NCBI GenBank assembly: GCA_029975475.1
Contig: JARKPB010000008.1
Coordinates: 186,001-250,000, forward strand
Source: Anaerolineaceae bacterium
Lineage (GTDB): Bacteria; Chloroflexota; Anaerolineae; Anaerolineales; Anaerolineaceae
DNA: 64,000 bases
Direction: 5' to 3'
The notes under the pieces were generated by a model, which was not told the origin of the DNA, made no database searches, and saw only the letters and a program-made list of their open reading frames with translations. Of the stretch, positions 50,392 to 58,585 are shown in pieces. Position 1 is the stretch's first letter. Each line of letters starts with the position of its first letter. The position numbers and the translations under genes are program-made.

Positions 50392-52812
50392 CTATTCTCC
50401 ATTCGGGTGAACTGGCTCGCTCCCGGCCAGCAGCAGACTGATTTCTTCCGCGGGCGCAGGTCGGGCAAATAAATAGCCCTGCGCCTGTGTGCACAGCCTG
50501 GAGCGCAAGAAGTCCATTTGTGATTCGGTTTCCACTCCCTCCGCGACCACGTTTAATCCTTTATTCATCGCTGCGGTGATCAATCCGCCGATGTATTCCG
50601 CATCTTCGGGTTGGTGATATCGTTCAATCACCAGGCGGTCAATTTTGATTGAATCGAGCGGCAATTCAGCGATTGTATTGAGGGATTCTTCACCGGCGTA
50701 ACCGTCCATCGATAGATGCACGCCCAGGGCTTTGAGCCGGCGCAGGCTTGGGAGGAGTTCATCCGGGCTTCGCATCACATCAGCAGCGGGGATTTCAATC
50801 TGCAGCGCGCTGGCTTCCATCCCGCTCTGGCGCAGCACGCGCTCGATGATTTCCTCCGGGGCGTGTTCCAGCTGCCGGCGGGAGAAATTGACCGCCAGAC
50901 GGATATCATGCCCGGCATTGCGCCACTGATTGACCTGGGCACAGGCAGTCCCCAGCATCCATTCCCCGATGGTGTCAATCATGCCGGTGCTTTCAGCGGC
51001 GGCGATAAAGTCGCGGGCGGAAATTAACCCGCTGCGAGGGTGCTGCCAGCGCAGCAAGGCTTCAACCGCGGTGATTTTTTCATCCGAAAGGGAGACAATG
51101 GGCTGATAAAAGACTTTGAATTCCCCGCGGTCCACCGCGCGCTTCAGGTTGAGCCAGTTTGCCAGTTCGCGCGGCTGCTCCAGGCCAGCCCCAGTTTGTT
51201 CGCTGTAGCGGTAGGTGAGCTGCTGACCCTCAACGCTGTAAATATGTTGGCTGCCAGATGCTTCGTGCAGGATGACCGCGTTGCTGCGTTCCGCCAGTCG
51301 GGCCAGATCATCCATGCTGGCGACATCAATTGCGCGCTGGCTGGCTGGGCTTCTGCCCGCTTGAACATCAACAAGCATCGCTCCGTATTTCATTTTATAG
51401 AGCGCAGCCGGGTTCTGTCTGGCAGCGCGGTTGACCAGCCAGGCGAGCAAAGCCAGCAAGCCCAGAGATATAGCCAGGCCGATCAGCGAGAGAATTCTGG
51501 CTTTGGGAACATCAATGGCCAGTCCAAATGCTTTCAACTGATTGGCGGCTGGATAGCGAAATTCAAACAGACCTTCCTGGGACGGGCGCAGCGGGTCGGT
51601 TTCCTCATTCTCGCGCAGGACAAAGGCGTGCAGCCGGTCTAATTGGAAGCGCAATTCCGGCTGAAATTCCGGGGTAAAGGGGAGCCCTGAAAGGGTCCCT
51701 TCGACACGGGCTTCAGGCCGCACAGTGACGATGTAAAAATTCGGGCTGACCCCGGTTTGGGTTTCCATCTCAGCAGCGACTGCCTGCATACGGCAGAAAT
51801 CCAGTTTTCCGCTGGTGGTAAAGGTAGGTTCGGAAAATTCGGCGGGCTGGCTCAAGAGAAAACTGCGCTTCCAGCCGCTGCCGGGGTCGCTGAGTTCAGC
51901 GGTGAGCTGAGCAGTGCCTTTGACCGGGCCAAGATCCTGGGCGCTCAGCAGGTAGGTGTACTGGATATCCACCGCGCAGTTGATCTTGGTGAAAACTGGC
52001 GCACCGCTCTGGATTTGCTGCGCATCATACAATCCGGCCGGTGCTTGAGCCCCGTAAGAAAACACGCCGACCTGTTGATACGGCAGATATTCCGTTTTCT
52101 CGATCTGCGCCGGGTTGAGGTATGCAAAGAATCCCAGGATCAAGGAAGCCAGGGTGATAAATCCAAGAATGAACAGCGCCGGTTCTACCAGACCGGTGAA
52201 CCAGCCGGGAAGCTGGGAATCAAAATTTCCAGCCGGCTCAGCGGGGTGGCGGACGACCACCGCTTTTGATGGTTTGAGTCTGGGGGTTATCCAATCAACC
52301 CAGCGTTGTTGGATCGTTTTGCCGGTTGACCCGGGCTGTTTTTCATCTTTCTTTGTGCGAATAAACATAGTTGCGATCAAACCTCCGGCCACGAGAACGA
52401 GGAGCACAGCCGCCCACGGCTGGCGCATTTTTTCAATCAATTTTCCGGCACCGGGCACGCGCAGCCAGTAAGCGCCGATGATCTCGGAGCTGTCCGGATG
52501 ATAGGGATCATCCCAGGTGTTGTGGTCACCGCGCAGGGTGAAGCGCCCGGATTCTTCAGCAATGATGCGGTGAAAAACATACCGCTGCAGATCCGCGCTG
52601 AAATACGTCACAGCCTGGCCAACCTGGTAGCTGGCGGCCGGCCGCACCAGGACCAGGTCGCCAGTTTGGAACTCCGGTTCCATGCTGTTTCCGGTGATGA
52701 GAACATAACCGGTTCCTCCGCCGAGCGACAGCGGAGCAAAAATGGCCCAGGCGATGATGGCCAGGATCACACCGATACTTGAGAAGAAGAGGGCGGGCCA
52801 GTCAGGTTTCAT
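50392..52812 (-). CDS. SEC11-type signal peptidase-DUF5305-EAL fusion
   Basis: The product has 806 residues. The first 150 form an S26B (SEC11/archaeal-type) signal peptidase with a helix at 7-29, Ser43 in GNSMEPEFQTGDLVLV, His81 in place of Lys (YVFHRI), RGDHN at 94-98 and a second helix at about 134-151. Residues about 200-540 resemble DUF5305, with helices at about 208-231 and 440-461 and the closing motif RAIDVASMDDLARLAERSNAVILHEASG. Residues about 555-795 form an EAL domain: EALLRW (Glu584), Asn642, Glu673, Lys723, EGVE (Glu758) and Gln778 are present. The usual DDFG pair is Met702-Asp703 and EITE is EIPA, so hydrolysis is doubtful and cyclic-di-GMP binding is more likely. It probably processes the two secreted proteins encoded on either side. 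Confidence 0.88.
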   Translation of the reverse strand: MKPDWPALFFSSIGVILAIIAWAIFAPLSLGGGTGYVLITGNSMEPEFQTGDLVLVRPAASYQVGQAVTYFSADLQRYVFHRIIAEESGRFTLRGDHNTWDDPYHPDSSEIIGAYWLRVPGAGKLIEKMRQPWAAVLLVLVAGGLIATMFIRTKKDEKQPGSTGKTIQQRWVDWITPRLKPSKAVVVRHPAEPAGNFDSQLPGWFTGLVEPALFILGFITLASLILGFFAYLNPAQIEKTEYLPYQQVGVFSYGAQAPAGLYDAQQIQSGAPVFTKINCAVDIQYTYLLSAQDLGPVKGTAQLTAELSDPGSGWKRSFLLSQPAEFSEPTFTTSGKLDFCRMQAVAAEMETQTGVSPNFYIVTVRPEARVEGTLSGLPFTPEFQPELRFQLDRLHAFVLRENEETDPLRPSQEGLFEFRYPAANQLKAFGLAIDVPKARILSLIGLAISLGLLALLAWLVNRAARQNPAALYKMKYGAMLVDVQAGRSPASQRAIDVASMDDLARLAERSNAVILHEASGSQHIYSVEGQQLTYRYSEQTGAGLEQPRELANWLNLKRAVDRGEFKVFYQPIVSLSDEKITAVEALLRWQHPRSGLISARDFIAAAESTGMIDTIGEWMLGTACAQVNQWRNAGHDIRLAVNFSRRQLEHAPEEIIERVLRQSGMEASALQIEIPAADVMRSPDELLPSLRRLKALGVHLSMDGYAGEESLNTIAELPLDSIKIDRLVIERYHQPEDAEYIGGLITAAMNKGLNVVAEGVETESQMDFLRSRLCTQAQGYLFARPAPAEEISLLLAGSEPVHPNGE

Positions 52813-52835
52813 AACCGGTAGCTGTGCGAAAAATC

Positions 52836-52884
52836 AGGCCTGCTCCAGAGCGCCAGCGGAACGGGGCAGCACAGGAGCAGGCCT
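52836..52884 (-). terminator. Terminator or attenuator between the secreted-protein and peptidase genes
   Basis: AGGCCTGCTCC and GGAGCAGGCCT pair perfectly over eleven bases and are followed on the minus strand by GATTTTTCG. It would leave most transcripts with only the small secreted-protein gene. Confidence 0.75.
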
Positions 52885-52935
52885 TGGTGAGTTCAGGAGG
52901 GCGGTCAGGAAAGATCCGCCTTCCAGCGGCGCAGA

Positions 52936-53292
52936 TTAGTTGGTGGCAACGACCTGAAGGGTGGTAGCCGGGGCGACAGTGGCGCCAGGGGTGCTGCAGG
53001 TGATGGAGGGGCTGGCGGAAACATCGCAGGAATACCAGCTACCAGCGTTGATGCGGACGCGGACGACTGCGGCGTTGGCATCCAGGGTGAAGCTAACTGC
53101 ATCAATGCTGGTCGGGTTGGTATTGTTCAGCGTGTACTTGATGTTGGTTACATTATAACCAGAAATCGTGCCGGTGCCGTCGCCAGCTTTTGAAGCGCCC
53201 ACCGTGTTGGCATCTGCGAAGGCGTAAGTGAAACCGGCCAGCATGAGGACAACGATGACGATCAACAGGGTTTTGAATGATTTTTTGAACAT
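52936..53292 (-). CDS. Small secreted protein of the 'ANTVxAS' type, probable signal-peptidase substrate
   Basis: The product has 118 residues from ATG 53292 (AGGAGT upstream). A signal peptide (KKSFKTLLIVIVVLMLAGFTYAFA) is followed by DANTVGASKAGDGTGTISGYNV, a pattern I know from other small secreted proteins of actinobacteria and Chloroflexota. The mature domain is beta-rich (TNIKYTLNNTNPTSIDAVSFTLDANAAVVRVRINAG) with two Cys. It could be a TasA-like surface or fibre subunit. It is the first gene of the operon, and a terminator after it suggests it is made in excess. Confidence 0.75.
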   Translation of the reverse strand: MFKKSFKTLLIVIVVLMLAGFTYAFADANTVGASKAGDGTGTISGYNVTNIKYTLNNTNPTSIDAVSFTLDANAAVVRVRINAGSWYSCDVSASPSITCSTPGATVAPATTLQVVATN

Positions 53293-53364
53293 GAAGTTAC
53301 TCCTAATCAATTTTTTTATCTTGAGATAAATATAACAAAAACAGGCAGGATTACAATCCCTTTT

Positions 53365-53480
53365 GTATTACAGAATTGTTACATTTTACAAACCAAAAAC
53401 AAATTAACCGGGTGGCGGCCGCGGCGGTATTCCATGATATACTCGCCAAATTGTAATCTTACCAAATAAGGAGTATTACA
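53365..53480. promoter_or_regulatory. Repeated GTATTACA elements before the iron permease gene
   Basis: GTATTACA occurs at 53365-53372 and 53473-53480, with related TTACAAT/ATTGTAA sequences at 53350 and 53451. The second copy overlaps the ribosome-binding region of the permease gene. Repeats of this kind could be operator half-sites. AT-rich chance is possible. Confidence 0.3.
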
Positions 53481-53481
53481 A

Positions 53482-54303
53482 ATGCTTCCTGCTTTCCTGC
53501 TGGCGCTGCGCGAAGGGGTAGAGGCCGCCCTGATTTTGGGCATTATGGTTAAATCCCTTGACCGGCTGAACCGTCCCAGGCTAAAACCGCCGGTCTGGCG
53601 CGGCTTTGCTGCGGGGGCTTTGCTCTCCGCCGCGGCGGCATATCTCCTCTTCCTTACAGGAGCTTCATTTAGCGGGCGCGGCGCGGAAATATTTGAAGGG
53701 CTGGTGATGCTTTCCGCTGCCAGCGTAATCACCTGGATGATTTTCTGGGCGCAGCGCCAGAGCACGGCCCTGTTCGAGGGTATGGCGCGCAGTACTTCGG
53801 GCGATATTCCCGGCGCGGCGGCCGGCGCGGTGTTCTGGCTGGCTTTCAGCGCTGTGCTGCGCGAAGGAATAGAACTCGCGCTTTTCTTGCTGGCCGCCCG
53901 GTATCAGGCTGACCGGCTCAACATCTGGAGCGGGGCTGCGCTTGGCCTGGCGACGGCCGGCCTGCTTGGCTGGGGACTTAACGCCGGGGTTGGCTAGCTT
54001 CGCCTGCGCGACTTTTTCCGGGTGACCAATCTGCTGCTGCTGGTATTCGCTGCCGGCTTGGTCGGAATGGGGTTTCATGAACTGGTCGAGGCGGGTATCA
54101 TCCCTCCACTCATCACACCGTTGTATAATTTGAGCGCGGTCCTGGCCGAGGACAGCGGGGTCGGGCAGTTCCTTAAAGCGCTGCTTGGATACAACGCCCG
54201 CCCCTCTTTTTCTGAAAGTCTGGCATATCTGACTTTTTTGGTGCTGGCGAGTTTCGGCTTACTGGTAAAACGAAGGAAGCGGATCGCTGTCTCAGGCGCT
54301 TGA
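53482..54303 (+). pseudogene. FTR1/EfeU-type iron permease gene interrupted by an amber codon
   Basis: One frame reads through 273 codons of an FTR1 family protein, broken by a single in-frame TAG at 53995-53997. Before it lie the two REXXE iron-binding motifs (REGVE at residue 10, REGIE at about 133) in separate membrane halves. After it the frame resumes with LRLRDFFRVTNLLLLVFAAGLVGMGFHELVEAG, exactly what follows in intact relatives. No frameshift is needed. The cause may be a real nonsense mutation, read-through, or a base error. Truncation would remove the last two helices. The gene has AAGGAG before ATG 53482. Confidence 0.85.
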
Positions 54304-54361
54304 ATGGTTCGCGCCCGGCAGCCGCGATGGGTACCGCGCGACCTTTCTCACGGAGGAATGC

Positions 54362-54907
54362 ATGAACTGTCCGAACTGTCAGACAGCTTTAAATGCCAGC
54401 CGTGACGCGGATTTGCATTTCCTGATCTGCCCATCCTGCCGCGGGCTGTGGCTGGAATACGATGAACTGCGTCAGGCGGATGAAGCCGTTCATCAGGACG
54501 CGGCCTGGTTCGATTTCGAGATCTGGAGCCATGAAGATCGTTTTAAGTTCGGCGCGGATATCCGTCTTTGCCCGGCCTGTCAGGTGCCAATGGCCTGTCT
54601 TGCTTACGGGGATGCGGAGGTCGAGGCAGATGTTTGCACCTCCTGCCGCGGGATCTGGCTGGATCAGGGTGAGCTGGGCAGAATCATTCATTGCCTGATT
54701 GAACAGGCCGCCGCCATGGACCTGCCGGATACCCTGCGGGCAGCGCTTCAGGAAGCGCGCGGATGGGCAGATGGGTCAGAACCGCTTGCGGCCGAATGGA
54801 AGGATCTGGGCAGCCTGCTGCGCCTGCTGCAGGTGCGCCTGTTTAACGGGCAGCCGCGTTTGATGCAGGCGGTGCTGGCCATGCAGCTGATGCGCCGACG
54901 TGAATAA
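54362..54907 (+). CDS. Double zf-TFIIB (zinc ribbon) protein
   Basis: The product has 181 residues. It contains two zinc ribbons of the zf-TFIIB type: MNCPNCQTALNASRDADLHFLICPSCRGLWLEYDEL and LCPACQVPMACLAYGDAEVEADVCTSCRGIWLDQGEL, each with CxxC...CxxCxGxWLDxxEL. A helical C-terminal part (about 120-181) follows. The role of the family is not defined; it may bind nucleic acid or act in protein contacts. It starts 58 bases after the iron permease frame, GGAGG upstream. Confidence 0.82.
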   Translation: MNCPNCQTALNASRDADLHFLICPSCRGLWLEYDELRQADEAVHQDAAWFDFEIWSHEDRFKFGADIRLCPACQVPMACLAYGDAEVEADVCTSCRGIWLDQGELGRIIHCLIEQAAAMDLPDTLRAALQEARGWADGSEPLAAEWKDLGSLLRLLQVRLFNGQPRLMQAVLAMQLMRRRE

Positions 54908-54929
54908 AGAAGCCCGGGCCGGTTGGCTC

Positions 54930-54958
54930 TTGTCTACGCAGGAAAATCCGGCTATAAT
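54930..54958 (+). promoter_or_regulatory. Promoter of the T-box/thrS unit
   Basis: TTGTCT (54930-54935) and TATAAT (54953-54958) are separated by 17 bp, just before the T-box leader. Confidence 0.75.
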
Positions 54959-54964
54959 ACTTCC

Positions 54965-55226
54965 ATCAACTCGATACGGGCGTTGAACAGGACGAGTACC
55001 TGAACGCCGCACCGACAGAAAACGGGAGCCACCGGCTGAAAGCTCCCTGCGGTGACGGATCAGCGAAAACCCCCTGGGAGCCCAACCCGGAACGGAGGAT
55101 TTCCTCCCAGTATGGGCGACGGTTGGCCCCGTTACCGGCCGCAAAGAGATGGCAGCGTGAGCCGCCAAATCTGGGTGGAACCGCGTGAGTAATTTGCTCC
55201 CGCCCCAGAAACTGGGGCGGGTTTTT
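54965..55226 (+). promoter_or_regulatory. T-box riboswitch controlling thrS
   Basis: The leader carries the T-box sequence TGGGTGGAACCGCG (55172-55185), which pairs with the uncharged tRNA CCA end, and then a perfect terminator hairpin (55199-55221) with TTTTT. The upstream 200 bases can form stem I; an ACC triplet at 54998-55000 is a candidate threonine specifier. Uncharged tRNA-Thr should favour antitermination and raise thrS expression. The T-box core is certain, while the stem I details are not. Confidence 0.92.
55199..55226 (+). terminator. T-box regulated terminator
   Basis: CCCGCCCCAG and CTGGGGCGGG pair perfectly around AAA, followed by TTTTT. This is the alternative to the antiterminator in the T-box leader. 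Confidence 0.92.
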
Positions 55227-55273
55227 CATTTCCCGGCCCCTCAACAACCCGACTGAATTTTGAGGAGGACAGT

Positions 55274-57070
55274 ATGCCAGAACAAAACAAAGAACGCTAT
55301 GAAGATTCGCTGCTCTACCGCGTGCGCCACTCCTGCGCGCATATCATGGCGCAGGCCGTCCTGGAGATGTTCCCGGATGGAAAAGTCGCCATCGGACCCG
55401 CGATTGAGGACGGTTTTTACTACGACTTCGACCTGCCGCGCAGTTTGACCCCCGAAGATTTGCAGGTCATCGAAAAGCGGATGCGCTCGATCATTCAGGG
55501 CAAACACCCCTTTGTGCGCAGCGTGGTCAGCGCTGATGAAGCCCGCCAGATCTTCAAAAACCAGCCCTATAAACTGGAGTTGATTGACGGGCTGGAGCAG
55601 GGCGGTTTCGATGAAGACGGCAACCCGATTGATGAAAAACCGGAAATCTCGCTTTACAAGGATGACGCCTTTGTGGATCTGTGCCGCGGCCCGCATGTGG
55701 AACACACCGGGCAGATCAATCCTCAGGCGGTAAAACTGATGAATGTGGCCGGCGCATACTGGCGCGGGGATGAAAAACGCCCCATGCTTCAGCGCATTTA
55801 CGGCACGGCCTGGCTGACTCCGGCGGAACTGGAGGCATATCTCTGGCGTCTGGAAGAGGCTAAGAAACGCGATCACCGCCGTTTGGGCAAAGAGCTGGGT
55901 TTGTTTTATTTCTCCGAGGATATTGGCCCTGGCTTGCCCCTCTTCAGTCCCAAGGGTGAGATGCTGCGCCACCTGATGGAAAGCTATGTGCGCGACTTAC
56001 AGACCTCCTACGGATATACCCATGTCTTTACCGGCCATGTGGTCAAGGAAGATCTTTACCGCCGCAGCGGACATTACGACAATTACAAAGACGCCATGTT
56101 TCCGCCAATGGTGGACGACAACATCGTGTTTCGGCTGAAACCCATGAACTGCCCCAGCCACATGACCCTTTACAACGAAATGGGGCTGCACTCCTACCGC
56201 GAATTGCCGCTGCGCTTTGCCGAGTTTGCCACCCTATACCGCTACGAAAAAACCGGCGAATTAAACGGTTTGACCCGCGTCCGTTCGCTGACCCAGGATG
56301 ACTGCCATACCTTTTGCACGGAAGATCAAATTGAGTCCGAATTCCTGCGGTCGCTCAATTTGATCCGCGAAGTGCTCAATCGTTACAAGTTCAGTGATTA
56401 CCGCGTGCGCCTTTCGCTGCGCGGCAAGGGCGGCAAATACGTCGAAGATGATGAAAAATGGGCCAAAGCGGAGGATGCCCTGCGCCGCGCGATGGATTCC
56501 GCCGGGCTGGAATACTTTGAAGCCACCGGCGAGGCTGCTTTTTACGGGCCAAAAGCGGATTTCCTGGCCAAAGATGTGCTTGGCCGTGATTGGCAGCTTT
56601 CCACCATTCAGGTGGATTTCATCCAGCCGGCGCGCCTGGGCTGCACCTACGTCGGAGAGGACGGTCAGGAGCACGTCCCGGTCGTATTGCACCGCGCCGT
56701 TACCGGAACGACCGAACGCTTCCTCGGGGTGATTATTGAACACTTTGCCGGAGCGTTTCCGGTATGGCTCTCGCCTGTCCAGGCGGTTCTCATCCCGATC
56801 GCCGATCGGCATGTGGCGTATTGCCGCAAAGTTCAGGAAGAACTTCAGGCGGCCGGTCTGCGGGTGGAGCTGGACGAGCGCCCGGAGCGTATGAACGCCA
56901 AGATCCGCGACGCGCAGAAGCAAAAGGTGCCTTATATGCTGGTGGTTGGCGACCAGGAACAGGAAAATCATCAGGTCGCGCTGCGACTGCGCAGCGGTGA
57001 AAATCCCGGCCCGATGGCGCTGGAGGCATTTATTGAACGGGCGCGGCGGGATGTGGCCGAAGGAAATTAG
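55274..57070 (+). CDS. thrS: Threonyl-tRNA synthetase
   Basis: The product has 598 residues from ATG 55274 (GAGGAG upstream). It attaches threonine to tRNA-Thr in the cytoplasm. The editing domain (HSCAHIMAQAV, with VDLCRGPHVEHTGQI), class II motif 2 (ETRYRYE-like YRYEKTGELNGLTRVRSLTQDDCHTFC), the zinc-site Cys in RLKPMNCPSHMTLYN, motif 3 (VPVVLHRAVTGTTERFLGVIIEH) and the anticodon-binding domain (LIPIADRHVAYCRKV) are all present. The N-terminal TGS domain of longer enzymes (about 640 residues) is missing: the protein begins almost directly at the editing domain. It is controlled by the T-box upstream. Confidence 0.96.
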   Translation: MPEQNKERYEDSLLYRVRHSCAHIMAQAVLEMFPDGKVAIGPAIEDGFYYDFDLPRSLTPEDLQVIEKRMRSIIQGKHPFVRSVVSADEARQIFKNQPYKLELIDGLEQGGFDEDGNPIDEKPEISLYKDDAFVDLCRGPHVEHTGQINPQAVKLMNVAGAYWRGDEKRPMLQRIYGTAWLTPAELEAYLWRLEEAKKRDHRRLGKELGLFYFSEDIGPGLPLFSPKGEMLRHLMESYVRDLQTSYGYTHVFTGHVVKEDLYRRSGHYDNYKDAMFPPMVDDNIVFRLKPMNCPSHMTLYNEMGLHSYRELPLRFAEFATLYRYEKTGELNGLTRVRSLTQDDCHTFCTEDQIESEFLRSLNLIREVLNRYKFSDYRVRLSLRGKGGKYVEDDEKWAKAEDALRRAMDSAGLEYFEATGEAAFYGPKADFLAKDVLGRDWQLSTIQVDFIQPARLGCTYVGEDGQEHVPVVLHRAVTGTTERFLGVIIEHFAGAFPVWLSPVQAVLIPIADRHVAYCRKVQEELQAAGLRVELDERPERMNAKIRDAQKQKVPYMLVVGDQEQENHQVALRLRSGENPGPMALEAFIERARRDVAEGN

Positions 57071-57091
57071 CCGGCAGGAAAGATGACGTTC

Positions 57092-57120
57092 AGAAGCGAG
57101 GGACAACCCCTCGCTTCTTT
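57092..57120 (+). terminator. Terminator of thrS
   Basis: GAAGCGAGGG and CCCTCGCTTC pair perfectly around ACAAC, with TTT following. Confidence 0.85.
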
Positions 57121-57171
57121 GATGCTTTGATTCAGGTATAATCGGAGCATTCCGATGGAGGAGAATTATTT

Positions 57172-57591
57172 ATGACAAACCGGAAAATCCAGTGCCCCCA
57201 TTGTGCCCGGCCCGTGGAAATGGACGACAGCGCCGAATCGATCGTTTGCGCGGGCTGCGGGCATTTGATTTTAATAGAACGCGTTCAACTTAATCCAGCT
57301 CAAATGGAAACGCCTCGCGCCGCTTCTGAAAAGGACGCCCCGGCTTCACCGGCCGACCGCGCCGCGGCCGCCGGTGTATTTCTGATGATCGCCGCTTTCG
57401 GCGTCTGCCTGGCCGGTCTTTCGCTGCACATTTTCTGGTTGTGGATCGCATCCATCGTCTTTTTCATCGGCGGGGTCATCGGCGGCGCGCTGGGGTTGAA
57501 AGGCAATCTCAAAGAACGAGTAGGGGCGGTCGCCATTGTCGGGTTTATTGCCCTGTTTTTTATCATCACCGGTTTTACCCAGACCTGGTAA
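57172..57591 (+). CDS. Zinc-ribbon membrane protein
   Basis: The product has 139 residues. An N-terminal zinc ribbon (CPHCARPV...CAGCGHL, residues about 8-32) is followed by a polar linker and three hydrophobic segments (about 62-82, 84-105 and 113-136). No family name can be given with confidence. GGAG lies before ATG 57172. A strong terminator follows, so it is a single-gene unit. Role unknown. Confidence 0.7.
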   Translation: MTNRKIQCPHCARPVEMDDSAESIVCAGCGHLILIERVQLNPAQMETPRAASEKDAPASPADRAAAAGVFLMIAAFGVCLAGLSLHIFWLWIASIVFFIGGVIGGALGLKGNLKERVGAVAIVGFIALFFIITGFTQTW

Positions 57592-57602
57592 GAGGTTTCT
57601 GA

Positions 57603-57632
57603 GCCGCCGAGCTGTTCGGCGGCTTTTTTTTT
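57603..57632 (+). terminator. Terminator of the zinc-ribbon gene
   Basis: GCCGCCGA and TCGGCGGC pair perfectly around GCTGT and are followed by nine T. Confidence 0.92.
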
Positions 57633-57712
57633 ACCAGGGTTATAATGCCAGTATCCGCTTCGGGATGCTGCCAGTATAATTAACACTGAATTGGTCATAA
57701 AAGAGGTGCCCC

Positions 57713-58576
57713 ATGATCAAATTTTTGCGAACAGTGATTTTTACCGGGTGGGTGCTTTCTCTAACCGCCTGCAACCTGCCGCTCGGCAGGAATGTCCCCA
57801 CCCCGGATGTGATCGCCACTCAGGTGGCGGCTACCATGCAGGTGGTGGTGGTTGCCACTGCGACAGGCGGCTCGAACCCGGGCGGCAGTCCCGTGAACCC
57901 GCAAACGACCCCCACCGCGACCATCGAAGCGACGGTTACCCTGACCCCAACAGTCAGCCCTTCACCAACGCCAGATATCAGCGATCCAGCCATTTTACTC
58001 GGCGAGCCGGCGTATCAAAACAACCTCGATTCTGCCAGCGCGTTTTTCTCGGGCGGCTCGACCTCTTATGAGGATTCCTACAGCCGGTTTCGCGTCGCCG
58101 GCGGGGTGCTTGAAATGACCAGTTTTAACCCGACTGGCTGGCGCGGCTGGCGGTTAACCTCCCGGCAGCCCGGACGTTTTTATGTTGAGTGCACCTTTAA
58201 CACCGTGGCCTGTTCAGGCAGCGATCACTACGGGCTGGTGGTGCGCGCGCCCGATTACGGCAGCGGGCAGGGGTATTATTTCGGGTTAACCTGTGACGGC
58301 CGGTATGCGCTTCAGGTTTGGACCGCCAGCGGGGTCTCCTCTATTCAAGACTTTACCCGCAGCGATGAAATTAAGGCCGGGCCGGGGCAAACCAACCGCA
58401 TGGGCCTGTGGGTGGACGGTGCTGTCTTTAAGGTGTACCTGAACGGAAAATTGATTAAGGAATTCAACAGCAGCACCATAACCGCTCCCGGTTATCTGGG
58501 GGTGTATATTGCTTCGACCAGCGCGCCGAACACGGTCGTCCAGCTGGACCGGATCGCCTACTGGAATTTACCCTAG
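57713..58576 (+). CDS. Lipoprotein with a C-terminal jelly-roll (ConA-like) domain
   Basis: The product has 287 residues. The lipobox is SLTACN. A Thr/Pro/Val-rich stalk (about 40-90) lifts a beta-rich domain (about 100-285) with WRLTSRQPGRFYVECTFNTVACSGSDHYGLVVRAPDYG, GYYFGLTCDGRYALQVW and NRMGLWVDGAVFKVYLNGKLIKEF. This resembles the second domain of the pilin fusion at 9453 (NGVKV and VFKVYLNGKLI strands). It probably binds a ligand or polymer on the outer face. It stands at the head of a run with the exonuclease gene, nine bases downstream. Confidence 0.78.
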   Translation: MIKFLRTVIFTGWVLSLTACNLPLGRNVPTPDVIATQVAATMQVVVVATATGGSNPGGSPVNPQTTPTATIEATVTLTPTVSPSPTPDISDPAILLGEPAYQNNLDSASAFFSGGSTSYEDSYSRFRVAGGVLEMTSFNPTGWRGWRLTSRQPGRFYVECTFNTVACSGSDHYGLVVRAPDYGSGQGYYFGLTCDGRYALQVWTASGVSSIQDFTRSDEIKAGPGQTNRMGLWVDGAVFKVYLNGKLIKEFNSSTITAPGYLGVYIASTSAPNTVVQLDRIAYWNLP

Positions 58577-58585
58577 GAGGGATGC

